Under the pieces are notes generated by a model. The model saw only the letters and a list, made by a program, of their open reading frames with translations. It was not told where the DNA came from and did not search any database. Position numbers and translations under genes: made by a program. A stretch of DNA of 64,000 nucleotides from the NCBI GenBank assembly GCA_000711775.1, contig ARYC01000489.1, forward strand, positions 1 to 64,000. The letters run 5' to 3'. Below are positions 11,289 to 22,176 of the stretch, piece by piece. Origin of the DNA: Oxytricha trifallax. Taxonomy: Eukaryota > Ciliophora > Spirotrichea > Sporadotrichida > Oxytrichidae. Position 1 is the first letter of the stretch. Every line of letters begins with the position of its first letter.

Positions 11289-11510
11289 GTTTTTATGAAT
11301 CCCTCCCATCCTTAGTACATTGTGTGTTATTTTCTTAATGGACCGTTTGGGATTGCTAAACATTAAGAAAGAAGATCTATTATCAGAACTTGGAGCACAG
11401 AAAAAGATCAAGGATTCTCATTTAAACAACTAGAGGTTGAAGCTAGATATGCTTTTGATGACATCGTACAAAATAAAGTCAAGTTCAAATATAAAACGAT
11501 GATATTATTT
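11289..11510 (+). CDS. Gene A MDS (propeller region)
   Basis: The frame contains YIVCYFLNGPFGIAKHQERR, then IIRTWSTEKDQGFSFKQLE, then ARYAFDDIVQNKVKFKYKT. It aligns almost residue for residue with gene B at about 52,070-52,250 (LLVCCGDGTFYTTSFYERTS, then FQIWDKELDQGYQF, then ARFAFDDIVEHKVKYIYNT). An ATG at 11,295 is in frame but probably internal. The island ends where the sequence turns into pure AT near 11,510. This is one of the strongest paralogue matches in the window. Confidence 0.75.
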
Positions 11511-11594
11511 TATATATTTTATTTTTTAATAACTTATTTTAAATTTTACACATAATAACATAATATTGAATTCGTCATTATTTCTCATTTAAAG

Positions 11595-11665
11595 TTAATC
11601 GAAAGACTAGAGCCCACAACATTCATGATGGTCAGAGATATTCATGAAAAACTCTTAAAATAATA
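11595..11665 (+). CDS. Gene A, short MDS
   Basis: The island encodes LEPTTFMMVRDIHEKLLK and aligns with DIVTFAMVRDIAVEGNESEK of gene B at about 52,245-52,300. About 85 bp of AT-rich sequence separates it from the preceding island, so a short IES splits what is continuous in gene B. The next gene A residues resume only at 16.31 kb, after TBE-1. Confidence 0.65.
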
Positions 11666-11669
11666 AAAA

Positions 11670-12189
11670 TTATTATTAATCATATAAATTATTATCATAT
11701 CATTGCAAAGTGGAATATTATAAAAAGACTCTTCTTTTAGAAATACTTTTTTAATTTAATAATAAACTTATTTAAGTTTTGTACTCCTAGATTATAAGTA
11801 CTCTACAGCTATTATTATTTAAATATGTATAACTAATATGATTTCAAATAAAATCTAATTTATAAATTCTTGTAAATTAATTCATGAAATATAATTTTAT
11901 ACCATTTGTATATGCATCATTATATAGAGGTTTATTAAATTTTACTACAATTATAAATGAAAAGGATTGAATAAAGTATAAAACAAATATGAAGAGTAGT
12001 TTTGTTAAATTTAAAACTAAAAATAACAAATTATACTTAAATTTATTGATTTTATTTGGGATTGCGATCATATAATTATATCAATATTTATGGCAAGTTT
12101 TTTTATAGTGACAACTAAAATGATTAATTATTTAGGTTATGATTAATTACTAACATTTGATAATAAAATTTATGTTTGTTTTACGTAAT
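11670..12189. other. AT-rich IES segment left of TBE-1
   Basis: No coding signal. Open frames here on the - strand are AT-driven. It forms the left part of the IES that carries TBE-1. Confidence 0.6.
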
Positions 12190-12315
12190 CAAAACCCCTT
12201 AGTGAGTATAAGTGCTTTGATTTTTAGGATATAGTTGGGGTCTTATTGGGGTTAGTAGAGAAAGCACAGGTTTTATGTGAATTTTAAGTATATTTAATGA
12301 TTATTAGGCGATTTA

Positions 12316-13760
12316 ACTCAAACAAATTTCTTCTGCTTTTCTTTATTGTATCTCTTGAATCTTACTCTCTGTAGTGGTTCAAGTAAATCGTTTAACTATT
12401 ATCTTGGATATGATGGTGCTCTTACAATTATCATGTCTACAATCTGTTTGATTTCTTTGCAGATATCGTCCTGCTTTATATGCTTACTGGCTAAACTTAT
12501 TGATTATTTCTCTTGCTTGGGACCATAGTAAGACATGCATTCCATGTCACTCTCTAAAATTATAGCAACTACTGCCCATACATTCCACTAAACTGATCCA
12601 TTCGTCCACTTCTCTCTTATTAGGAAGTAGCCAGGAGTGCCAAGAACATTTGCTAAAGTTACTATCTCTTATCTTAAGGCTCTATGGAAATCGATAACTA
12701 TGACTTCTAAAGGGCAGAGGTTCAGCATTACATTTTCAAGTTTCAAATCTCTATGAACATATCCAAGTTCATGCAACTCCTTGACACCTATTTTCATATC
12801 TAATAATATATCATTCAATCATCTGGGTATCTGTTATGATATAAATATTCTCTCAGAGTCATATTTCTTTAATCTCAGTGCGATAAAACCATAGCTTAAT
12901 ATAACACAATCTAGCTTAATCAAGTTCTTGCAATCTTTTCACTATGCCTCTCTAAGAATCATATATTCGTTAGCAAACTCATTTTAGTATTGCTCGTTCT
13001 AAGGAGATAGCTGAAAGGGTACACCTTGTATGCATACTCATCAACAACTATAAGCTTTGATTAGTTAGGAACACTTATATGCAAGTAATTCTCAATACAA
13101 CTACTTAGATTAATTGCATTCAATTCAGGAATACTCTTAGCTTTTGCTAGGAAGCAGGCTAGAATTGTATTGCCTGCAGGTTAGTTCATCGATTCTTATC
13201 CTTTCTGTCTCTTGAGCTTCTCCTGTAACTCTTTTTAAGACTTGAGAGTATTTGATTTTCTTTAAGCTGGCACAAGTTTTTATGTCTCTTTATCTTAAAT
13301 CAAGGACTCACTGAGGTGATACTTTTGCATGTGCTTCTTAACTTTTGCAGAGTGAGTATAAGACTTCATAAAAGTTGTGGATTAGTACCTTCCATCCACT
13401 TTTTCATGCTTGAAATATATCTTGGCTTTGCCAGAGTGTACATCTTTAAGGTGTCTCTTCAAGCTTTGTTCAGTTGAGAAAAGATTCTAGCAGTCTTCAC
13501 ATTAAAATGTTTTTATCTTTTCAATAGGGAGCTGTTCTTTTAGGTCCTCAACATATTCAATTTATGTTTAAAGTCCTATCTCTGCTCTCTCCTTTAAGTT
13601 CTATACTTCTATTTTGAAGACCTCTGCTTCAAACTCAAGAGCTCTTAGCTCTACCTCCCTCTCAACATAAATAACTTCTGGCCTTTTAGCAGAGCCAAAG
13701 TTTAGCTATGATTATCCACTTCTAAGAGAAACTGCTTTTCGATTTGAGTTAGCCGCCATG
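12316..13760 (-). pseudogene. TBE-1 C2H2 zinc-finger/kinase-like protein, frameshifted
   Basis: Counterpart of the TBE '57-kD' protein. It starts MAANSNRKAVSLRSG with ATG at 13,758-13,760 and ends KQKKFV-TGA. A C2H2 finger (FQCEDCQNLF, then SLKRHLKDVH) lies in the first third; the second finger has lost a Cys (YQSTTF). The C-terminal half is kinase-like, with HRDLKLENVMLNL (catalytic loop) followed by VIDFHRALR, in which the usual DFG is DFH. The 1,445-nt span is not a multiple of three, so at least one indel is present. Codons TAA/TAG must be read as Gln. Likely a nuclear DNA-binding protein of the transposon; its role is not established by sequence. Confidence 0.85.
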
Positions 13761-13929
13761 TTTAAATTCAAATTTAAATTTCTATTATAAAGCTCTAATA
13801 ACCTCTCAAGTTATAGTTACTCTATACAGAAGTTGTCAATGAAACAATAATGATTGATTTTGAAGTATTAGAGATCATATTTATGCATAGTTTATAACTA
13901 TAATTTTTCTAATTTTATGCTTAATATTT

Positions 13930-14160
13930 TTAATTTTGGTACCAACTTAGATAAAATTCATGTTGGTACTGGTACCAATTAGGTTTTGGACCAATTTGGA
14001 ACTTTTCCATTAAAACCTCATTAGTTTAAAACTAGGTACTAATTAAGTTTTGGTACTATTAAATTGGTACAAATTAAAATTAAACGGAATTAGTACCAGT
14101 ACTAATTAAATTTAAACAAATTTAGTACTAATTTAATGGAACTAAATTGATAAAAATAGA
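13930..14160. promoter_or_regulatory. TBE-1 divergent intergenic region with iterated GGTACYAATT motifs
   Basis: The gap between the divergent zinc-finger/kinase and small-protein genes is filled with variants of GGTACCAATTA and TTAGTACTAATT in both orientations. The same array occurs in TBE-2 (19,020-19,245) and TBE-3 (43,835-44,070), while coding parts have drifted, so it is probably a bidirectional control region or a protein-binding array. Function is inferred. Confidence 0.5.
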
Positions 14161-14325
14161 GCTCCATCTCTGAATTTTTTTACAGCTTCTACCAGCTTTC
14201 TCCACGTATCCTTACCAGGTTGACCTCCTATAAGTTGCCCATATTTAATACTAAGATTTTAAGCAGTAGGATCCAGAACTCTTTATATTAAAACTTTTAA
14301 TTCAATAAGAAAAGAAGGAACAAGG

Positions 14326-15092
14326 ATGGAGTCTATTAGTGCTGCAATGAAGAGAGTTGAAGCTTAAGAAATGATCTCAAGATTTAGAAGCAAGGAAGAT
14401 CTCTATCGATACCTCACTCAGCATGGTAAGCATGTGACTTATACTTAATCATATACTATAGTGGGTTATTCCTTCCAACGATGGAAGGTACCAAAATCTT
14501 ATTCTTAAAAGCGATACTCTGTGATGAGAATAAAGCCTTCAAAAACAATGATATTAAGTTGATAGAAATACCAAACTACCCAGAGATTTTAATCACTAAT
14601 CTCTACGATGATGTGATGAAAGATGATGAGTTTGTAGTTTATCTTCCTACCAAGAAACAACTCTTTAACAATTTGGTGTTCTTGGCACTTTAAGAGCGAG
14701 GTATCTCAGAAAGATCATTGAAGACGTCACAAGAAACGCTACTCTATTTCTACTGAAGATAAAAAAAAGGCAGGCATACTAATAAGTGAGACCTGGCTCA
14801 CAGAGATTAAGAAGCACCCATTCCTCTTAAGTAAGATTTGATTCATAACTTAGTAGGGAAACCTGGAACTGGTATATTCCTAATGAAAGAACATGCAAAG
14901 GTTCATTAATAGAGAAAGACATAGACTATTCATGAAGTGAGCAAGAGACTTTATAAAGATTTTTAAAAGCCAGATGAAATGAACATAGATGCAGGAGCTG
15001 GCACTAAGAGAAGAAATATGGGCCCAAGCAAGCCATAAGAAGAGGAGAAGAAGGAGAAGCCTAATCCCTTTCTGGGTTTATTTAATATGTGA
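14326..15092 (+). pseudogene. TBE-1 small basic protein ('22-kD' ORF), frameshifted
   Basis: Starts MESISAAMKRVEAQEMISRF at ATG 14,326. A missing base near 14,465-14,475 (GGGTTATTCC against GGTTTATTCC in TBE-2) breaks the frame before MEGTKILFLKAILCDE. A deletion near 14,665 removes residues present in TBE-2 (KLPERSFFFG). The C-terminus is basic (KRRNMGPSKPQEEE). It ends TGA 15,090-15,092, six bases from the convergent transposase stop. A 26-nt intron-like insert lies at 14,831-14,856. Confidence 0.8.
14831..14856 (+). other. 26-nt intron in the TBE-1 small-protein gene
   Basis: Starts GTAAG and ends TAG. Removing it joins ...HPFLL to RKPGTGIFLMKEH in frame. The same length, position and splice ends occur in TBE-2 (19,945-19,970) and TBE-3 (43,136-43,161). 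Confidence 0.7.
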
Positions 15093-15098
15093 ACTTAT

Positions 15099-16166
15099 TC
15101 ATTCATTTAAATCTAAAACTTATTGATATATTCATTCTTCCTTCTCTCGAACGAATTGTTGTCTTATATATGCTCATTCTCTTGCAGCTACTCTGAATCA
15201 CGTCTACTGTATCGATGGGCAAGTCATGCATAAGATGATACTGCAGTAGTTTCTTGTAATGATTCTTAATATAACTCCAATAGAATTCGATTCCATTAAA
15301 CTGTGGGCTATAAGGAACGTTATAAACAGGGGAAATGTTTAACTCTTCATAAGCTTTCTTAGACTACTTAGTCTTATGAACTGAAAGCTTATCAACAAAC
15401 AGGATGATCTCTTGGTTACTATACTTCTCTCTGAGCTTATTTAGGAACTCTATATACTACTCACTCTCGCTTAATAGAGCGAGGGTGAATGAAATAACTC
15501 TCCCTGCCTGAATCTTCACTTATACCAGCTAAAATTGCATGAGGTACTACCTTTATCTTTAGTCAAACACTTCAATATTATCATATTTCTTGTACCAAGA
15601 CTTATTAATAAAGGTGTTCAAGGTGAATACAGCTTCATCAGCGTGTATGAACTTGAGTTAATGTCAATAGCCCTCTGCATTTAATCATATATATAGTTCA
15701 AATTATTACTATAAAATGCCACTGTAAAATCAATCACTCTCTTCACTCTGTCGACAGCCTTGAAAGTAATACCATTTATTCTATAAATGTTGGCTATAGT
15801 TTAAGGAGAGATACGCATGTCAGGAGACTTGCGATGAAACATCACAGCTCGCTAGTCGAGTTGAAAGTGTGCCCAATACTTCAAAGTCTTCGACTCACAG
15901 TGGTAGTCAATATGGTGCTGTGAGTACTTTTATTTTCTTGCTGGATGTTTTAAAGTACCAGAACTAAAATGCTAAACAGCTAGCAGGCAATGATACCTAA
16001 CAGTTGAGGCACTCTTGTGAATGAGCTTTGCTATAGCTACATAATAATTCATTACTGGCTTGACTTAGTCTATATGAATACTCGTACCATACCTAAGCTT
16101 AAGCAGAAGATCTAAATATTACTCATCATAAATCGACCCTAAATTTCGCTAATTACTCTTTCTCAT
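15099..16166 (-). pseudogene. TBE-1 transposase (DDE, '42-kD'), frameshifted
   Basis: ATG at 16,164-16,166, beginning MRKSNQRNLGSIYDEQYLDL; stop at 15,099-15,101. A helix-turn-helix-like N-terminus (KSASTVRYHCLLAV) is followed by an IS630/Tc1-type catalytic domain. The first Asp region (HADEAVF) is disrupted by a one-base deletion near 15,658-15,662. LFVDKLSVHKT carries the second position, where TBE-2 and TBE-3 encode Asn after the Asp, and QFNGIEFYW carries the Glu. Such transposases cut at the C4A4 ends; TBE transposases are known to act in germline DNA elimination in Oxytricha. Confidence 0.85.
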
Positions 16167-16271
16167 TTTGCAAATTGGCTTAATTTCTCTACTAACCCCA
16201 ATAAGATCCCAACTATTCCCTACAAATCAAAGAACTTATAAACTTCACTAAGGGATTTTGGGGTTTTGAAT

Positions 16272-17262
16272 GGATTAAAAATATATAATTTTTCTAATTT
16301 ATTATGATTGTTACTCAATCTAATTCAGAAGATGAAAGTAAAATCGAGAGGTGGCTGGGTTTTTATCGCAATGGAACATTCTATAACTTCAAGAGATTTG
16401 AAAACTACACTCTCAAAAATATTCCACTCATAAACTATTATTACAAACTTGGCCGATGATGTCCTGATACTTCTATTATCTCAATATATAATTGAAATTA
16501 ATCATTTTTATAAAATAATTTTAATAGGTAAACTTACATTTTAATTAAATTAAGGAGATTATTTCATTATATTAGTTAATTTTTAAGAATTTTATTTTAT
16601 ATTATTGTTATTATATTATAATCATATTAACCCTCAATTTACAATAATAAATTTATATTTATTATCGAGTTTTATTTGTATAATGAAAATGAATTAAGAT
16701 TTAATTCAGTTACTCCTAAGTTTAAAATAACTACATTAAATTAATTAAAGTATTTAATTCATAAAATTTATCATTAAAATTATATTGACAGTACATTTTG
16801 ATTTTTTCATTAAATTGTTTATAAACTTTATTACTAGATAGCTCTAATATTGGTTAATATAAAAATCTCATTTATTTTAATATTATAATGTAAAAAAAAA
16901 TTCTTTAATTTTAAGATATCAATAATGAAATTAAATTGTATTTATATTGAACTCAATTTAAAATTTAAAATTACAAATAGAATTTGATAATATAAACAAA
17001 TTTAATGTTTGCATTAACTTAAAATCTGATTAAATATAATGTTCAATGTTTATTTGCAAATTTAACAACTATGTTTAATTATAATTTTATATAAATAAAA
17101 TTAATTATCTCTAATTAATTAAGATTAAATTTTTATTGATATAATAAACTAAAATTGGAAAATCTTTTATAATTCAAAACTGCAAAAATAAATCATTATT
17201 AGTTAATGAAATCATAACTTAATATTATAAAATTAGAAAATATACAAACATTTGCTAAACAC
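16272..17262 (+). CDS. Gene A MDS after TBE-1, then AT-rich IES
   Basis: The coding island is 16,310-16,455. It contains SEDESKIERWLGFYRNGTFY followed by NFKRFENYTLKN, matching NESEKERWLGFYQNSKFHKS, then MKFENYTLKQ in gene B (about 52,285-52,380). Reading stops at a TGA near 16,457, past the likely MDS end. From about 16,460 to TBE-2 the sequence is AT-rich with no coding signal. Confidence 0.7.
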
Positions 17263-17403
17263 ATTCAAAACCCCAAAACCCCTTAGTGAGGTTTATAAGT
17301 GCTTTGATTTGTAGGGTATAGTTGGGGTCTTATTGGGTTAGTGGAGAAAACGCAGGTTATTTGTGAATTTGATGAATATTTAATGATTATTAGTGTACTT
17401 AAT

Positions 17404-18846
17404 TCAAACAAATTTTATCTGCTTATCTTTGTGGCCTCTTGAATCTAGCTCTCTGGAGTGGCTCATGTATGTCTTCTAAAGATTATCTTGGATAAGCTGG
17501 AGCTCTAACGATTATCATCTCTTCAAGCCTTTTAATTTCATTGCAGACATCTTCTTGTTATATATGTTTAGAAGCCAAACTTATTGATTATTTTTCGTGC
17601 TTTGTTCCAAAGTAAGACATACTTTCCATATCGCACTCTAAGATTATGGCAGCAACTGCCCAAACATCCCATTAAACAGAGCCATTAGTCCACTTCTCCC
17701 TGATTGCAAAGTATCCTGGTGTGCCAAGCACCTTAGCCAAAGTTACTATTTATTATCTTATTGCTCTATTAAATCAATGACTACAATTTCTAATGGACAG
17801 AGATTTAACATAACATTTGCAGGCTTCAAATCTCTATGTACATACCCAAGTTCATGAAGATCTTAAACACCCTTAATCATTTCCGACAGTATCTCATTTA
17901 AATCATATGGGTATCTATTATGATAGAGATACCCTCTCAAAGTCATTTCAAACTTTTTCAGTCTTAATGCAACAAAGCCATGCCCAAGAATAACTCCATC
18001 AAGTCTAAGTAAGTTCTTAAATATTTTTTCTAAGCCTCCCTCAGTATTATGTATTCGTTTGCAAATTCATTTTGATACTGCTCGTTTTTAATGAGATAGT
18101 TAAAAGGATATACTTTGTAAGCATACTCATCAACCACTATAAGCTTAACCTTGTTTGGCAGGTCAAAATGCAAGTAATTTTCAATACAGCTTTCAATATC
18201 AACTGCATTCAATGCAGGTATATACATAGCTCTCTCATAAAGACATGCTATAAGAGTGCCATTTGCTGGCTGATTCATTGATTCAAAACGCTTCTGCCTC
18301 TTGAGCCATTCCTCTTGTTGTCTTTAAGACTCAAGAGAGTTATTTTTTCTTTTAGCAGGTACAAGCTTTTAAGTTTCCTCATCTTTAATTAGGAATTCGC
18401 TTAAATGATGCTTCTGCATATGCCTCTTTACTTTGGCTGAGTGAGTAGAAGACTTCATGCATGTTGTGCACTAATATCTACCATCTATTTTATCATGCTT
18501 AAAGTAGATCTTAGCTCTACCAGAGTGTACCTCTTTGATGTGTCTCTTCAAGCTTGACTCAGTTGAGAAGAAATTTTAGCAGTCTTCACATTAAAACGTT
18601 TTAATTTTTTCTATTGGTTGCTGTTCCTTATCTTCCTCAACCAATTCAACTTATGTTTAAACTCCCATCTCAGCACTCTACTTCTTGTTTTAAACTTAAA
18701 TTTTAAAGACCTCAGCTTCAAACTCTAGAGCTCTTAGCTAACCTCATTTTCAATATAAATTACTTCTGGTTTCTTGAGGAGCCAAAGTTTAGCTATGATT
18801 ATCCACTGCTAAGAGAAACTGCTTTTCGATTTAAGTTAGCTGCCAT
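17404..18846 (-). pseudogene. TBE-2 C2H2 zinc-finger/kinase-like protein
   Basis: ATG at 18,844-18,846, end KQIKFV-TGA at 17,404-17,406. The second C2H2 finger is complete here (CTTCMKSSTHSAKVKRHMQK, then H). A middle domain has NGTLIACLYERAMYIPALNA and VDEYAYKVYPFNYLIKNEQY. The kinase-like part has YVHRDLKPANVMLNLCPLE. Frameshifts occur around 18,020 and after the catalytic loop (about 17,760-17,790), where the DFG region is disrupted. The first half is well preserved; the second half is decaying. Confidence 0.85.
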
Positions 18847-19019
18847 GTTTAAATTCAAATTTAAATTTCTATTATTAAGCTCTAGTAACCTTTCTGGTTA
18901 TAGTCACTCTGTATAGGAGTTGATACGTCAACAATTATGGTTTAATTTAAGGTGTTAGAGATCATATTTATGCTTAGTTAATAAAATATAATTTTTCTAA
19001 TTTCATACTTAATAATTTC

Positions 19020-19245
19020 GATTTTGGTACCAACTAAGTATAAAATCGGGTTGGTACTGGTACCAATTAGGTTTTGAACCATTTTGGAACTTTTCCATTA
19101 AAACCTCATTAGTTAAAAACTAGGTACTAATTAAGTATTGGTACCATTAAATTGGTACCAATTAAATTTAAACGAATTTAGTACCGGTACTAATCAAATT
19201 TAAACAAATTTAGTACTAATTTAATGGAACTAAATTGATAAAAAT
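19020..19245. promoter_or_regulatory. TBE-2 divergent intergenic region with GGTACC arrays
   Basis: Contains TTGGTACCAAC, TACTGGTACCAATTAGG, ATTGGTACCATTAAATTGG, TACCGGTACTAATC and related units in both orientations, in the same arrangement as TBE-1 and TBE-3. Likely control region for the two divergent genes. Confidence 0.5.
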
Positions 19246-19413
19246 GGAGCTCCATCTCTGAAGTTTGTTACAGCTTCTGCCAGCTTTCTCCACGTATCCT
19301 TACCAGGTTGACCTTCTATAAGATACCCATATTTAATACTAAGATTTTTAACAGTAGGATCCAGAACTCTATATATTAAAATTTGAAATTCAATAACAAG
19401 AGTAGGAACAAAG

Positions 19414-20206
19414 ATGGAATCTATAAGTACTGCAATGAAGAGGGTTGAAGCTTAAGAAATGATCTCAAGATTTAGAAGCAAGGAAGATCTCTATCGATAC
19501 CTCACTTAGCATGGTAAGCATGTGACAGATACTTAATCATAAACTATAGTAGGTTTATTCCTTCCAACGATGGAAGGTACCAAAATTTCATTCTTAAAAG
19601 CTATACTCTGCGATGAGAAGAAAGCCTTCAAAAACAGTGAAAAAAGGTTGATAGATATACCAAACTACCCAGAGATTTCAGTTACTAATCTCTACGAGGA
19701 TGCGATGAAAGATGAAGAGTTTTTAGTTTATCTTCCTACCAAGAAACAACTCTCTAACAAGCTTCCAGAAAGGAGCTTCTTCTTTGGAGTTCTTGGCACT
19801 TTAAGAGAGAGAGTTATCTAAGAGAGATCATTGAAGAAGCTCACAAAAAACGCTACTCTATTTCTCCTGAAGATTAAATGAAGCAAGGCATACTAATAAA
19901 CGAGACCTGGCTCGCTGAGCTTAAGAAGCATCCATTCCTCTCTCGTAAGCTTTGATTCATAACATTGTAGAGAAACCTGGAACCGGTATATTCCTAATGA
20001 AAGAGCATGCGAAGGTTCACAGAGAGAGAAAGTCATAGACTATTTATGAAGTGAGCAAGAGACTTTATAAAGATGTTTAAAAGTCAGAAGAAATGAACAT
20101 AGATGCAGGAGCTGGCACAAAGAGAAGAAATATGGGCCCAAGCAAGCCATAAGAAGAGGAGAAGAAAAAAAAGCCAAACCCCTTTATGGGTTAGTTTAAT
20201 ATGTGA
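19414..20206 (+). pseudogene. TBE-2 small basic protein ('22-kD' ORF), one frameshift
   Basis: ATG at 19,414 (MESISTAMKRVEAQEMISRF). A long clean middle includes MEGTKISFLKAILCDEKKAF and YLPTKKQLSNKLPERSFFFG. An extra base near 19,810 (relative to TBE-1 and TBE-3) breaks the frame just before YLREIIEEAHKKRYSISPED. Downstream, EELKKHPFLS-type sequence meets a 26-nt intron, and after it comes KPGTGIFLMKEHAKVHRERK and a Lys-rich tail ending at TGA 20,204-20,206. Highly basic, probably nucleic-acid binding; role unknown. Confidence 0.8.
19945..19970 (+). other. 26-nt intron in the TBE-2 small-protein gene
   Basis: GTAAGCTTTG...TTGTAG. Excision restores the frame from HPFLS to QKPGTGIF. It keeps the same position and length as in TBE-1 and TBE-3. 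Confidence 0.75.
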
Positions 20207-20212
20207 ACTTAT

Positions 20213-21270
20213 TCATTCATTTAAATCTAAAACTTATTTATAAACATTCATTCTTCCTTCTCTCGCACAAACTCTTGTCTTATCTATGCTTACTCTCTTG
20301 CAGCTACTCTGAATCAAGTCTACTCTATCTATAGGCAAGTCATGCATTAGGTGATATACCAGCAGTTTCTTGTAGTGGGTCTTGATTTAACTCCAGTAGA
20401 ATTCAATTCCATTAAATTAAGGGCTGTAAGGAACATTGTATACAGGAGTAATGTTTAACTCTTCATAAGCTTTCTTACACCCCTTAGTCTTATGAACTGA
20501 GAGGTTGTCAACAAACAGGATGATCTCTTAATCGTTGTATTTATCTGCTTATGTAGGAACTCTATGTACTACTCTCGCTTAATAGAGCGAGGATGAATAA
20601 CATAACTTTCTAAGCCAGAGTCCTCACTAATACCTGCTAAAATTGCATGGGTTACAACCTTCACTTTCTAATCGTAGACTTCTATATTATCATACTTATT
20701 ATACCAAGACTTATGAATAAAGGTATTAAAGGTAAACACAGCTTCATCAGCGTGTATGAACTTGATGTTATTAGTAATAGCTCTCTGCATTTAATCTATA
20801 TAGTTTAAATTATTACTATAAAATGGCACAGTAAAATCAATCACTCTCTTCACTCTGTTGACAGTCTTGAAAGTAATACCAGTTCTTCTATAAATGTTGG
20901 CTATAGTTTAAGGAGAGATACGCATGTCAGGAAACTTGCGATGAAACATCACAGCTCGCTAGTCTAGTGGAAAGTGTGCCCAATACTATAAAGTCTTCGA
21001 GTCGCAGAGGAAGTCAATATGGTGCTGTGAGAACTTTTATTTTCTTGCAGGATGCTTTCAAGTGCCTGAATTATAATGCTAAACAGCCAACAAGCAATGA
21101 TACCTAACTGTTGAGGCACTCTTGCGCAGAAGCTTTGCTATAGCAGCATAATTCATTACTGGTTTGACTTAGTCTATATTAATACTTGTACCATACCTAA
21201 GCTTAAGCACTAAATCTAAATATTACTCATCATAAATAGACCCTAAATTTCGCTAATATCTATTTCTCAT
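20213..21270 (-). pseudogene. TBE-2 DDE transposase, frameshifted
   Basis: ATG at 21,268-21,270. This copy shows the catalytic triad region best: FIHADEAVFTFN (first Asp), then ILFVDNLSVHKTKGC (second Asp), then FNGIEFYW (Glu), in the order and spacing of IS630/Tc1 transposases. Also visible are AGISEDSGLESYVIHPRSIK and the conserved tail VCAREGRMNVYKQVLDLNE. A deletion in the Leu/Arg/Glu stretch (near 20,545) and a span of 1,058 nt show frameshifting. The stop is separated by six bases from the convergent small-protein stop. Confidence 0.85.
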
Positions 21271-21375
21271 TTTGCAATTTGACATAATTTCTCTACTAAC
21301 CCCAATAAGATCCCAACTATACCCTACAAATCAAAGCACTTATAAACCTCACTAAGGGGTTTTGGGGTTTTGATT

Positions 21376-22176
21376 AATGAAGGATATTAGAAAGATTAAA
21401 TATAGTAGGTATTATTATGTTTAAATTAAAAATTTTCATAAATAATTGTATTTGCTTTTAACATGGTTCATAATGGAGAAGTATATAAAAAGATTTGATA
21501 GTTCTTTTAAAATATATAGTATATGGGAATATTACAAAATTTTTTAGTAACAAATAAAGCAAAATAAATATATATTCAATATTCTAACTCTTCATATCGC
21601 CATCTATAATGTTAAACAAAGAATTTTTGGATATTATTCTACTAACTTTATACGTTTTTATTTTTTTTGCAGAAAATACACAGATTTGTTATTGTAAATT
21701 TCATTTTTGCTTCATTTTAGCTTCATTTTAGTTAATATATAAAATAATTATGTTTAATAATTATGCATCACAAAAAATTTAATTAAAATATATAATGATC
21801 GATAATGAAGTGATAAATTTATATCAAAAGGTACAATATTGTCTAGTTTTCAAAAATAAATCACTTAAAATCTAATATATAAAATTAAAATATTAATCAA
21901 ATTCTCAAATAAAATACATTTCTATTGTTTTTATGCAATAAAATCTTAAGTTTTTTGACAATTAAGTTCCTGAAATTATTGATGAAATTAAAGTTACATT
22001 AGATGAAGGGGAAAAGATAAAAAACGTAAAGATTTTTACAAAATTAAGAAAATAAATGGAATTAACACTCAAAATAATAGGTTCAATAAATAATATTAAT
22101 GATATATTTAAATGTAATTTAAGTTTAATTTAATTCACTCAAGTTAATCGATTCTTTTACACTAATATCAAAATGT
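21376..22176 (+). CDS. Gene A MDS in an otherwise AT-rich stretch
   Basis: Bases about 21,966-22,080 encode EIIDEIKVTLDEGEKIKNVK followed by IFTKLRKQMELTLK. This aligns with ESTFKLEDGLTIKKITFFQQ, then DRQYKAILDQ of gene B (about 52,600-52,690). The rest is non-coding; 21,830-21,935 is the right half of a decayed family-3 MITE (GGTACAATATTGTCTAG). Confidence 0.6.

Larger units (their letters stand above)
12190..16268. mobile_element. TBE-1, telomere-bearing transposon (4.08 kb)
   Basis: The left end is CAAAACCCCTTAGTGAG (one C4A4 unit short) and the right end GGGGTTTTG. The flanking AAT at 12,187-12,189 and 16,269-16,271 is the 3-bp target duplication. The terminal inverted repeat runs about 80 bp. 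Gene order from the left is zinc-finger/kinase (-), small basic protein (+), transposase (-). All three genes show indels, so the copy is probably inactive. It sits between two gene A islands that are contiguous in gene B, hence inside an IES. Confidence 0.95.
17266..21372. mobile_element. TBE-2, telomere-bearing transposon (4.11 kb)
   Basis: Both ends carry CAAAACCCCAAAACCCCTTA in inverted orientation, with about 80 bp of terminal repeat. ATT at 17,263-17,265 and 21,373-21,375 is the target duplication. Gene order and orientation are as in TBE-1. It lies in the next gene A gap, between the 16.4-kb and 21.97-kb islands. Confidence 0.95.

Noticed and set aside
18072..18281. + strand ORF inside TBE-2
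   Set aside because: Antisense to the conserved zinc-finger/kinase gene; it has no independent conservation in TBE-1 or TBE-3.
17266..21372. C4A4 tracts as true chromosome telomeres
   Set aside because: They occur at both ends of a 4.1-kb unit with a 3-bp target duplication and transposon genes inside, so they are transposon ends.
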